A stretch of DNA of 64,000 nucleotides. Origin: Clostridium lundense DSM 17049 (lineage in GTDB: Bacteria > Bacillota > Clostridia > Clostridiales > Clostridiaceae). The translations under genes were made by a program, and so were the position numbers. The stretch covers positions 124,001 through 188,000 of the forward strand of contig NZ_JHVC01000009.1 in assembly GCF_000619945.1 (NCBI RefSeq), in the 5' to 3' direction. Positions 54,195 through 62,488 of the stretch are shown here, piece by piece. Under the pieces are notes generated by a model. The model was not told the DNA's origin and ran no database searches. It worked only from the letters and a program-made list of their open reading frames with translations. The stretch's first letter is position 1. Each line of letters starts with the position of its first letter.

Positions 54195-54578
54195 ATGAGA
54201 ATAGCGTTACCAACAATAGAAAACAAAATAAGTGGTCATTTTGGACATTGTCCATTATTTACAATTTATGAAGTGAATGAGGGGAAAATTTCAAATAAGA
54301 AGATTATTGAAAATCCAGGACATGAAAAAGTAAAGGTTCCAGTATATTTAAAAGAATTAAATATAGATGTAGTAATAGCAGGCAATATGGGAGAAGGTGC
54401 ACAAAAGCTTCTTAAGGAAAATAACATGGAAGTTATACTTGGAGCTAATGGAGTGTGCGATGAAATAGTAGATAAATATTTAAAAGGTGAATTAAAATCA
54501 GTAGCTAGTACTTGTCATGGACATGATGGACATCATGGAGAAAATGGCCATCAATGCAAATGCAGATGTCATAATTAA
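54195..54578 (+). CDS. NifX/NifB-type dinitrogenase-cofactor-like protein
   Basis: A 127-aa protein with the dinitrogenase iron-molybdenum cofactor domain (MRIALPTIENKISGHFGHCP, then LNIDVVIAGNMGEGAQKLL). The family binds Fe-Mo or Fe-S precursors, and many members occur without nitrogenase. The C-terminus is a His/Cys-rich tail (CHGHDGHHGENGHQCKCRCH) likely to bind metal. SD AGGAGG lies within an inverted repeat. Followed by a DUF134 gene, a common pairing. Confidence 0.88.
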   Translation: MRIALPTIENKISGHFGHCPLFTIYEVNEGKISNKKIIENPGHEKVKVPVYLKELNIDVVIAGNMGEGAQKLLKENNMEVILGANGVCDEIVDKYLKGELKSVASTCHGHDGHHGENGHQCKCRCHN

Positions 54579-54668
54579 TAATTACTATAAATCTCTGCAT
54601 ATATGTTAAAAAGATAGTATAATGTTTGTAAAGAGGTATTTAGTTAACAATGCAGGGAGGAAACTTTT

Positions 54669-55115
54669 ATGGTAAGGCCAACTAAATGTAGAAGAGTGGA
54701 GCATTTCCCCGAAAACACATATTTCACACCTGTTGGAAAGAGGAGATGTGAAATTGAAGAAGTAGTATTGAAGGTTGAAGAATTAGAGGCTATGCGACTA
54801 AAGGATGTTGAGGGATTAAATCAGGAAGAGTGTGCTGAAAAGATGGGAATATCCCGACAAACCTTCCAAAACATAATAGATGATGCTAGAAAGAAGGTTG
54901 CTATAGCTTTAACTATGGGGAAGGCTATTAACATAAGTGGAGGACATTATACAACTAATATATGCAAGTTTAAGTGTTTAGACTGTGGCAATGTATATGA
55001 TGTAAACTATGAACAGGATAAAAATTTATGTCCATCTTGTGGTTCTAAGAATGTTCTTTGTAATAAAAAGGTGGGCTTTTGCCATAAATGGTGTAATAGA
55101 TCAAGTGATTCTTAG
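54669..55115 (+). CDS. DUF134 predicted DNA-binding protein
   Basis: A 148-aa protein. The N-terminal DUF134 region (RPTKCRRVEHFPENTYFTP) leads to a sigma-70-region-4-like HTH (LNQEECAEKMGISRQTFQNIIDDARKKVA). A zinc-ribbon C-terminus follows (CKFKCLDCGNVY...CPSCGSKNVLCNKK...CHKWC). Probably a regulator of the adjacent NifX-like gene; inference. SD CAGGGAGG. Confidence 0.87.
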   Translation: MVRPTKCRRVEHFPENTYFTPVGKRRCEIEEVVLKVEELEAMRLKDVEGLNQEECAEKMGISRQTFQNIIDDARKKVAIALTMGKAINISGGHYTTNICKFKCLDCGNVYDVNYEQDKNLCPSCGSKNVLCNKKVGFCHKWCNRSSDS

Positions 55116-55162
55116 GTTCAGGTGGAGTTTTCTTAAAAGAACTACCTTCTCCATCTGAACCT
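55114..55162 (+). terminator. Terminator-like hairpin after DUF134 gene
   Basis: AGGTTCAGGTGGAG pairs with CTCCATCTGAACCT (one mismatch); the T tract is weak. Confidence 0.55.
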
Positions 55163-55165
55163 TAT

Positions 55166-55306
55166 TAAGAGAGTTCTTAGGAGCTTCGCTTCTTAGAAAT
55201 CCTTATCCTTTAGGGGAAGAACTTATCCAGGAGCGTAGCTATCGGATAAATTAAAAATGGATTATTTTAAGATAGTCAAAAGATTATTTTAAAATAATCC
55301 ATTTTT
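55166..55306. repeat. Multi-hairpin intergenic element
   Basis: The stretch of roughly 300 nt before the haem genes holds no ORF. Stems seen: TTCTTAGGAGC/GCTTCTTAGAA, TTATCC/GGATAA, and a 16-bp perfect pair AAAAATGGATTATTTT (55253-55268) with AAAATAATCCATTTTT (55291-55306), which may terminate transcription. Beyond 55307 only AT-rich promoter DNA is seen. Confidence 0.6.
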
Positions 55307-55471
55307 GTGATTTATGCACAAAATTATGAATTAATTTATGTATAGAAATGATTTAAATATTTTACATGATCATATTTTCATAGAAAAGCTTTGAAATAGT
55401 AATATTTTATAGTTATAATGGAATAAATAATTATTAATTAATAATATATATTAAGTAAGGAGAAAATAATT

Positions 55472-56635
55472 ATGCTAAGTATAACTAAGTTGCTATGCAA
55501 TTCTTGTAACTTTGGAGATAGTTTAAGATATGAAAAAGGTGCAGGAGAATGTAAATGTGGAGTGAACTTTGGTAGAGGGCCTGTAGTAGTTTGGAACTGT
55601 ACTAAGAAATGCAATTTGAAATGTGTACATTGTTATGCAAATGCAGAAAGTGAAAAATGTAATGAAGAATTAAGCTTAGAAGAGGCAAAAGTATTTATTA
55701 AAGATTTAAAAGATTTTAATGTGCCTGTAATATTATTTTCAGGTGGAGAACCTATGTTAAGAGAAGATTTTTTTCAAATACTAGATTTTACATCTAATCT
55801 TCAAATAAGAAGTACTATATCCACTAATGGAACAATGCTTTATAAGGATGTATGTAAAGATCTAAAGAAAATGAAGGTTGGATATGTAGGAGTAAGTTTA
55901 GATGGTACTGGAACAAAGCATGATGAGTTTAGAGGGGTTAAAGGATCTTTTGATAAAGCATTACGGGGAATAAGAAATTGTGTAGAAGTAGGGCAAAAGG
56001 TTGGGCTTAGATTTACTATAAATAAACATAATGTAGGGGGTATTGAAGATATATTTACATTAATAAAAGAAGAAGAAATTCCTAGAGTATGTTTTTATCA
56101 TCTTGTTTATTCAGGAAGAGGAAGTAAGCTTGTGGATGAAGATATATCAAAAGAGGAAAGAAGAGAAGTTTTGGATTTAATTATGAGTAAATCTTTAGAG
56201 TTTGGGGAAAAGGTAGAGATATTAACTGTAGATAATCATGCAGATTCAGTATATCTATACCTTAAGGCTTTAGAAAGGTTTCCTGATAAAGCCCAGGATA
56301 TATTAAGACTTATAAAAACTAATGGTGGAAATAGATCTGGAATGGCTTTTGGATGTGTAGATTATATGGGGAATGTTCATCCAGATCAGTTTACATGGCA
56401 ACATAGTTTTGGAAATGTTAAAGAAGAAAAATTTAGTTCTATATGGAAAGATTCAAAACACCCTATTTTAAATGGATTAAGAGATAGAAAATCTTTACTC
56501 AAAGGAAGATGCAATAAGTGTAAATGGCTTTCTGTATGTAATGGGAATTTTAGAACCCGTGCAGAAGCAGTTACAGGTGACTTTTGGGAGGCGGATCCTG
56601 CTTGCTATCTTAAGAATAGTGAAATAGGACTGTAA
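55472..56635 (+). CDS. Radical SAM protein, NirJ1/AhbD-like
   Basis: A 387-aa radical-SAM/SPASM enzyme. CxxxCxxC is at Cys47, Cys51, Cys54 (CNLKCVHC); FSGGEPMLRED follows. The SPASM-type cysteines CNKCKWLSVCNGNFR lie near the C-terminus. Four extra cysteines (9, 12, 27, 29) precede the core. The context (second radical-SAM gene and two AsnC-type siroheme decarboxylase genes) points to the haem b or d1-like branch from siroheme, this one as NirJ1 or haem synthase AhbD. SD TAAGGAG. Gap to the next gene 11 nt. Confidence 0.82.
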   Translation: MLSITKLLCNSCNFGDSLRYEKGAGECKCGVNFGRGPVVVWNCTKKCNLKCVHCYANAESEKCNEELSLEEAKVFIKDLKDFNVPVILFSGGEPMLREDFFQILDFTSNLQIRSTISTNGTMLYKDVCKDLKKMKVGYVGVSLDGTGTKHDEFRGVKGSFDKALRGIRNCVEVGQKVGLRFTINKHNVGGIEDIFTLIKEEEIPRVCFYHLVYSGRGSKLVDEDISKEERREVLDLIMSKSLEFGEKVEILTVDNHADSVYLYLKALERFPDKAQDILRLIKTNGGNRSGMAFGCVDYMGNVHPDQFTWQHSFGNVKEEKFSSIWKDSKHPILNGLRDRKSLLKGRCNKCKWLSVCNGNFRTRAEAVTGDFWEADPACYLKNSEIGL

Positions 56636-56646
56636 GGGGGAAAGTT

Positions 56647-57633
56647 ATGATAGTATCATGGAATACAACAAATAAATGCAATTTATATTGTAGCCATTGT
56701 TATAGAGAAGCTGGGGAAAAGCTTAAAGAAGAACTTAATACAGAAGAAGCTAAAAAACTTATAGAGGAAATACAAAAGGCAGGATTTAAAATAATGATTT
56801 TCTCAGGAGGGGAACCTCTTATGAGAGAAGATATATTTGAGCTTATAGAGTATGCTTCAGAAATAGGACTAAGGCCTGTACTTGGAAGTAATGGAACCTT
56901 AATTACTAAAAAGGTAGCAGAGAAGCTTAAATCTGTAGGCTTAATGAGCGTAGGCATAAGCTTAGATAGCTTAAATGCAGAGAAGCATAATAAATTTAGA
57001 GGGGATAAAAATGCATTTAGGGATACTCTTTTAGGAATGAAAAATTGTAGAGACATAGGATTGAGATTTCAAATACATACTACAGTTATGGAGTGGAATA
57101 AAGATGAAGTAATTCCTATTACAGATTTTGCTGTAGCTATGGGAGCTTCAGCCCATCATATTTTCTTTTTAGTTCCTACAGGAAGAGGGGAAAATATAGA
57201 GGAAGAAGTTTTAAATAGGGATGAATATGAAAGTTTACTTAAGGATATAATGAATAAACAGCAGGAAGTAGAAATTGAGATAAAACCAACCTGTGCACCT
57301 CAGTTTATAAGGATAGGGGAAAGCATGGGTATGAAGCTTAGATTTAAAAGGGGATGTCTTGCTGGCATTAGTTATTGCATTATAAGCCCTAAAGGAGATG
57401 TTCAGCCCTGTGCTTACTTAAATAGAGTAGCAGGAAATGTTAAAGATACTTCATTTAATTATATATGGCAGAATAGTAGCATATTTAAGGAACTTAGAAC
57501 ACAGGATTATAAAGGAAGCTGTGGAGTATGTAAATTTAAGCATAATTGTGGTGGATGTAGAGCAAGAGCTGCTTATTATAATAATGGGGATTACATGGCA
57601 GAAGAAGGTCTTTGTATTTACTCTAATAAATAA
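56647..57633 (+). CDS. Radical SAM protein, NirJ2/AhbC-like
   Basis: A 328-aa radical-SAM/SPASM enzyme. CNLYCSHC near residue 11 is the cluster motif; FSGGEPLMRED and C-terminal CGVCKFKHNCGGCRAR are intact. It resembles NirJ2 and AhbC, which act on 12,18-didecarboxysiroheme. It starts soon after the N-terminus with no extra domain. SD AAGGGGG. Followed 14 nt later by the decarboxylase genes. Confidence 0.82.
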   Translation: MIVSWNTTNKCNLYCSHCYREAGEKLKEELNTEEAKKLIEEIQKAGFKIMIFSGGEPLMREDIFELIEYASEIGLRPVLGSNGTLITKKVAEKLKSVGLMSVGISLDSLNAEKHNKFRGDKNAFRDTLLGMKNCRDIGLRFQIHTTVMEWNKDEVIPITDFAVAMGASAHHIFFLVPTGRGENIEEEVLNRDEYESLLKDIMNKQQEVEIEIKPTCAPQFIRIGESMGMKLRFKRGCLAGISYCIISPKGDVQPCAYLNRVAGNVKDTSFNYIWQNSSIFKELRTQDYKGSCGVCKFKHNCGGCRARAAYYNNGDYMAEEGLCIYSNK

Positions 57634-57647
57634 TTAGGAGGAGTAAA

Positions 57648-58112
57648 ATGGATAGTATAGATAAAAAGCTTTTAACCTTACTGCAAGAGGGAATAGATAT
57701 AGAAGAAAGACCATTTTTGGCTATAGGAGAAAAAATTAATATAACAGAAGATGAAGTAATAGATAGAATTAAGAAGTTAAAAGAAAGTGGATATGTAAGA
57801 AGGTTAGGGGGAATATTCGATTCGAAAAAAATGGGATATACCAGTACATTGTGCGCAATAATTGTACCAGAAAGTAAAATAGAATATGTTGCTAAAATCA
57901 TAAATAAGTATGATGAAATAACTCACAATTACATAAGAAATAATAGATATAATATGTGGTTTACTATAATAGCATCATCTAAGGATAGAATAGACCAAAT
58001 AATAAGAGAAATAAAGAAAGAAGCTGGTATATTAAATCTAATAAGTTTGCCATCTAATAGATTATTTAAAGTAAAAGTTACTTTAAATTTAGGAGGAACA
58101 AAAAATGCTTAA
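57648..58112 (+). CDS. ahbA: Siroheme decarboxylase subunit, AhbA-like
   Basis: A 154-aa AsnC/Lrp-type protein with an N-terminal HTH-like domain and a ferredoxin-like (RAM) domain. The motif ITHNYIRNNRYNMWFTI is characteristic of the AhbA/NirD-L group, which decarboxylates siroheme to 12,18-didecarboxysiroheme together with AhbB. SD TTAGGAGGAG. Overlaps the partner gene by 8 nt. A plain regulator is possible but the motif and context argue against it. Confidence 0.83.
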   Translation: MDSIDKKLLTLLQEGIDIEERPFLAIGEKINITEDEVIDRIKKLKESGYVRRLGGIFDSKKMGYTSTLCAIIVPESKIEYVAKIINKYDEITHNYIRNNRYNMWFTIIASSKDRIDQIIREIKKEAGILNLISLPSNRLFKVKVTLNLGGTKNA

Positions 58113-58602
58113 TGCTCTTGATAAGGAAATAATAAAAAGGCTTCAAGAAGATATAATTATAGAAAAAGAACCTTTTAAAAGTATGGCTAAAGAACTAAAT
58201 GTAGGAGAAGAGAAAATAATTGAAAGAATAAAATATTTAAAAAATATAGGTGTACTTAAAAGAATAGGAGCAGTTCTTCATCATAGAGAGGCAGGATTTA
58301 AGGCTAATGCTATGGTAGTATGGTATGTACCTAGTGGAAGAGTAGAATGTATAGGGAACTATTTAGCTAAGTTACCACAGGTAACTCATTGCTATGAAAG
58401 GGTTACTTGTGAAAATTGGAAGTATAATCTTTTTACAATGATTCATGGAAAAACAAAAGAGGAATGTGAAAAGTTAATAGAAGGGTTAGCTAAAGAAATT
58501 AATATAAATGACTATGATATACTTTATAGCACAAGGGAACTAAAAAAGAGTAGTATGAAGTATAAAGATTTATCTGATGGATCAAGTATTCTTTTTAAGT
58601 AA
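58105..58602 (+). CDS. ahbB: Siroheme decarboxylase subunit, AhbB-like
   Basis: A 165-aa AsnC-type partner of AhbA. It carries the group motif VTHCYERVTCENWKYNLFTMIHGK and RIGAVLHHREAGF, with conserved His residues for siroheme binding. The start overlaps the end of the AhbA-like gene, so the subunits are probably made in equal amounts. It ends the four-gene unit, followed by a terminator. Confidence 0.83.
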   Translation: MLNALDKEIIKRLQEDIIIEKEPFKSMAKELNVGEEKIIERIKYLKNIGVLKRIGAVLHHREAGFKANAMVVWYVPSGRVECIGNYLAKLPQVTHCYERVTCENWKYNLFTMIHGKTKEECEKLIEGLAKEININDYDILYSTRELKKSSMKYKDLSDGSSILFK

Positions 58603-58640
58603 ACTACATCTTAAATTAGGAATCACTTGATAATAAATTA

Positions 58641-58676
58641 AGAGGTAATGGAGTAATTGTTTTACTTTATTACCTC
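58641..58676. terminator. Terminator of the haem-branch operon
   Basis: GAGGTAATGGAGTAA pairs with TTACTTTATTACCTC (G-U pairs included); shared with the convergent pseudogene. Confidence 0.75.
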
Positions 58677-59595
58677 TCAGGTTTTAAATGATAGCCATTC
58701 ATCTCGAATTGATTTTTATTATAACAATATATAGATAATAGATATGTTACTCCAATTATACATATTAAGGCTAATATTTTCAAACTATAATTAGAATAAA
58801 CGAAGTAATGCTGCTGTATATGATTATCACCTATCACTAATTCATCAAATTTAATTATAGGTTTACTTATGGTATAAAGTATTATGTTTTGTGAAATATT
58901 ATTTATTTTTCCTAATAATCGATTATATGTTATAGAATTTTGTATATGAATCATTATAAATTCACTTATAATAGAAAGACATCCAAAAGGAGCAATTAAT
59001 ATTAATGAACCTACTCCAGCTGCAGCTATATTTTGTCCCATTATAGTTTCTATAAAAAATATAAAAGAGAATGTAGCAACACAGGTAAACATATTTATAA
59101 ATAGCCAATTTAAAATTAAAGAAAAGGGTTGTTCTATCATCCATTGTAAATTAATAAAATATACTTATAACAACAAAGGTTATTATAAAAGGTAAAGTTA
59201 TAGCTAGTATTCCTGTAAGCCATTTAGTTTTTATAACTTCTGATCTTTTAAAAGGCATAGAAGCTATAAGAGAATAAGTAGAACTATTTCGTTCACTTTG
59301 AAATAATATTATTGCTAAAACTATAGTTAAAGCAATAACTCCAAAAATCCATGGATCAAATTCATTTAATGAATTATTAAACCAATATTTTTCATACAGA
59401 TTATAATCAATAATCCTATAATTAGAATCTCCAGCGGCACGCTGTAAAACAGATTGCTTATAAGATTTTAAATAAGTTAAACTTGAGATAATACTTATGA
59501 TTTTAAATACTATAAGATCTAAAAGAATCAGCAAAAATCCATTTAGCATTTCGCCAATCTTTATAAAATAATGGATTATGCCAAAGATTTTTCAT
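58670..59595 (-). pseudogene. Frameshifted ABC-2 permease
   Basis: The gene starts at 59595 (MKNLWHNPLFYKDWRNAKW, SD GAGGAGGGTG), a classic ABC-2 permease N-terminus. Near 59537, in a T run, the frame shifts into LLILLDLIVFKII; at about 59150 it meets a stop and resumes one base off (FINLQWMIEQPFSLI). At least two single-base shifts break it. The rest carries several membrane segments. It follows the ATPase remnant with the start overlapping it. Confidence 0.82.
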
Positions 59596-60061
59596 GTTTT
59601 ACACCCTCCTCTGTAGAATAAATAAACATATCTTCAAGACTTAAATCTAATTCGTCAACAAATAGTGCGCCTTTATTTAATAGTTTACTAACCAATTCTT
59701 TAGAATATTTTTTAGTGATTATATAATTTACTTTTCCTATGCTTTCCATAGTTAAAACTTCAGGTCAATATACTATATCCTCTGGTAGAGCATCTTTAAA
59801 TACAACTTGAAGCTTTTTTATACTGTTTTTCATATCCTCTATGTTATTTATATAATCTATTTTTCCACCATTTATAAAGGCTACTGTGTCGCATATTCTC
59901 TCTAAATCAGATAGATGGTGAGAAGATATAAACACCGTAGTTCCCCTTTCAGCTACATCATCTAAAATTATATTAATAACCTTTTTCTTTATAATTGGAT
60001 CAAGACCTGAAGTAGGTTCGTCTAGAACCAATATTTCTGGCATAGTACTTAAATTTAGCAT
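59576..60061 (-). pseudogene. Truncated ABC ATPase with in-frame TGA
   Basis: Only the C-terminal half remains: Walker B and D-loop (EILVLDEPTSGLDP), the H-loop (FISSHHLSD) and the tail. Walker A, Q-loop and most of the signature are missing, and a stop precedes the first ATG in frame. A TGA at 59765-59767 interrupts the same frame, which then runs on for 62 more codons (MESIGKVNYIITKKYSKEL...) to a TAA at 59576. Confidence 0.82.
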
Positions 60062-60153
60062 CTGGTATTATAACAGAAAGATATTACACAGATACAGCTA
60101 AGTATTCTAGGTTAAAATTTCATGTAAATTTAAGAATTATTTATTAAATAATA

Positions 60154-60182
60154 AAAGGGCAACTTAGCTAAGTTGCCCTTTG
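60154..60182 (-). terminator. Terminator of the CWB2 gene
   Basis: A perfect 13-bp stem AAAGGGCAACTTA/TAAGTTGCCCTTT with GC loop and flanking T's on the reverse strand. Confidence 0.9.
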
Positions 60183-60190
60183 TATAATTA

Positions 60191-62383
60191 TTATTTTATT
60201 TCTACATTTTCAGTTGTTTTAATTGCATTTTCCATAGTTGATTGTAAGAACTTAAAATAATCCATGGAATTTGAGTCAGTTAATGTTGGCATTTTAACAG
60301 TTATGTTTGAATCATTTAATTTTGTTAAAGATGTATTAAAGTTAATAGTCATACCAACTGTACCCTTAACACTTGGATCACCCATTTTTGATAAATCAAG
60401 CTTAAAGTCCATTACGCCTTCTTCATAAACAGTTCTACCTTTGTCATCTAAGTAGTATTTAATTTGGATACCATCTTTTCCTAATAGTTCCATAGCTGAG
60501 AAGCCTTCTACAAACTTGCTATAAGCTAATTTGTTAGCTGGCATATTAGCTAAGAATTCATTAAATCCTTTATCAAATTCTTTTTCGAATTCAGCTTTAT
60601 CTTTTGCTTTGTTAGGAGAATCCACTGAATCTATACAAACATTTAAGTAAGCTTTGATAAAGTCCATTACTTCTTTTTGTTCAACAAAGTTTAAAGCATT
60701 GTTTCCTGTATAAGCTAAAAACGCTTTTAAAGTTTCGTTATTTAAAGTTATTTGATAGCCAGTAGCAGTTCTGCCATCAGGAATAGTTTTAGTACCTAAT
60801 TTTGTTACTATATTAAAGTTAGGATTGTATCCAGCCACATATTTTAATCCTAATTTTTCAAAAGTGCTCTTGTTTTTTTCTATAAAGCTTGTAATTTTAG
60901 CATAATCCATTTTAGGAGTAGTAACATCTTTTGAATTACCATCTAATTTATCCATAGCTGACATATCAAGAACCATATATTCCTTACCCTTTAATGCAGC
61001 CATGCTTGGATCTGCTGCTGTAAGATCAGTTAATTCTTTAGGTAAACCGTATATTAATTTAAATGCTGGATCAGCAGGTTTTGAAGCGTCCATATCTATC
61101 CACATAGGGAATTTTATAGGTTTTGCAGCCATAAAGCCACCTAATTTTATTGTACTAGATACTTCTTCTTTCATTTTTGTATCAGATTCACTTTGAAGTT
61201 TTCCAGTCATGTCCATAGTTATAGTATCTCCTACAGTGGATATGACTTGATTAAATCCATTTTGTGCTTCAGCAGGAAGGTCTTTTGCTGAGAATTTAAT
61301 TGTATAACTTCCAGCCATTTCACAGGATTTAACTTCTTCTGCTGAACATACCTTAGTTAAAAATTCTTGTCCATCTTTTGTTTTTGAAACTGTATTGTTT
61401 AGTGTGCTTTCAATTGCCTTACTAACAGAACCTTCAAGACCTAATATATAGTGATTTGTATATTCTGTAGAAGTTAAGTATGATTGTTGTTTTGAAAAAT
61501 CTTTTCCATTAGTTAAAATTATTGGAGCATTTAATTTAGCAGCTAGTACACTTCCTGCAAGTGCATCACCAAAGCCTTCACCTGAAGCAACCACTGTATT
61601 AGAAGATTTTAAATCAAAAGCTCTGTTTATTAATAAGTTTGTTTCATATTTATTATTACCAGCTATTCTAATAATGTTGTTGTCTTTTAAATTAGGGTTA
61701 ATAGCTTTTACTTCATTTACAATATTTTGTGATACTAAATTTTCCGCACCTATTACATAAACTTTTGAAGGTTGAATTTTATTTAACTCAGCTTTTAACT
61801 CTGTGGAAAGTTTATCCTTGTTAGTCATTATTAAAGGATATTCTTTTATAGCTGAAATATTAGAAACACTTAAAGCGTCTGCGAAACCAGCAGAACTAAC
61901 AATAAATACAGGGGTTCCTTTACTTATTGTTAGCTTATTTAATATTTTACTGCTTGTTTCAAATCTATTTTTTCCAGCTAATCTTTCAGTATTAAATCCA
62001 AGTTTTTTAATTTCTGATTCAATATCTTTATTTACGGAATATTCTCCGCCTAATATATATACCTTACCAGATTTATTTAGGTGTTTTTGAATGTATTCAA
62101 ATGTTTCTTTACTTCCGTCTTTAGTGGAATCAGTAAGAAGAATAGGAGCATTGATCTTTTTAGCAAATAAGCTAGCTGCTAAAGCATCATATGGACCTTT
62201 GCCACTACATAAAATTACGTTATCTACATTACCATTATAAATTTGATTAGCTATGGCAACCGCTGTGTTATAACGATTTGATCCGCCTAATCTATTATCT
62301 ACCTTTGCACTAACATTAAATGCAGTCGTTGTAAGAACGGCAGCTAATGTAGCTGAAGCAACAATTGACTTGATTTTTTTCAT
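60191..62383 (-). CDS. CWB2-repeat cell wall-binding protein
   Basis: A 730-aa surface protein. A signal peptide ends near residue 26 (FNVSA-KVD). Three cell-wall-binding type 2 repeats follow (about 30-120, 130-225, 230-320), each with RLGGSNRYNTA- or RLAGKNRFETS-like starts and a VYILGGEYSV-like end. CWB2 domains bind anionic cell wall polymer. The C-terminal part (about 335-730) is a large Lys/Asp-rich domain I do not recognise, with two Cys near its start (VCSAEEVKSCEM). SD AGAGGAGAG. Confidence 0.9.
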   Translation of the reverse strand: MKKIKSIVASATLAAVLTTTAFNVSAKVDNRLGGSNRYNTAVAIANQIYNGNVDNVILCSGKGPYDALAASLFAKKINAPILLTDSTKDGSKETFEYIQKHLNKSGKVYILGGEYSVNKDIESEIKKLGFNTERLAGKNRFETSSKILNKLTISKGTPVFIVSSAGFADALSVSNISAIKEYPLIMTNKDKLSTELKAELNKIQPSKVYVIGAENLVSQNIVNEVKAINPNLKDNNIIRIAGNNKYETNLLINRAFDLKSSNTVVASGEGFGDALAGSVLAAKLNAPIILTNGKDFSKQQSYLTSTEYTNHYILGLEGSVSKAIESTLNNTVSKTKDGQEFLTKVCSAEEVKSCEMAGSYTIKFSAKDLPAEAQNGFNQVISTVGDTITMDMTGKLQSESDTKMKEEVSSTIKLGGFMAAKPIKFPMWIDMDASKPADPAFKLIYGLPKELTDLTAADPSMAALKGKEYMVLDMSAMDKLDGNSKDVTTPKMDYAKITSFIEKNKSTFEKLGLKYVAGYNPNFNIVTKLGTKTIPDGRTATGYQITLNNETLKAFLAYTGNNALNFVEQKEVMDFIKAYLNVCIDSVDSPNKAKDKAEFEKEFDKGFNEFLANMPANKLAYSKFVEGFSAMELLGKDGIQIKYYLDDKGRTVYEEGVMDFKLDLSKMGDPSVKGTVGMTINFNTSLTKLNDSNITVKMPTLTDSNSMDYFKFLQSTMENAIKTTENVEIK

Positions 62384-62488
62384 ATAAATCTCTCCTCTTA
62401 TAACAAATTATCTTTGCTTATAAAATATATTACTTTAAATCCATTATAATGCAATGGTTACCTAGGTATCAATAGATTTATGATAAAT

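Noticed and set aside
59765..59767. TGA as a selenocysteine codon in the ABC ATPase
   Set aside because: ABC ATPases have no known Sec at this place, the gene is also truncated, and the partner permease is frameshifted.
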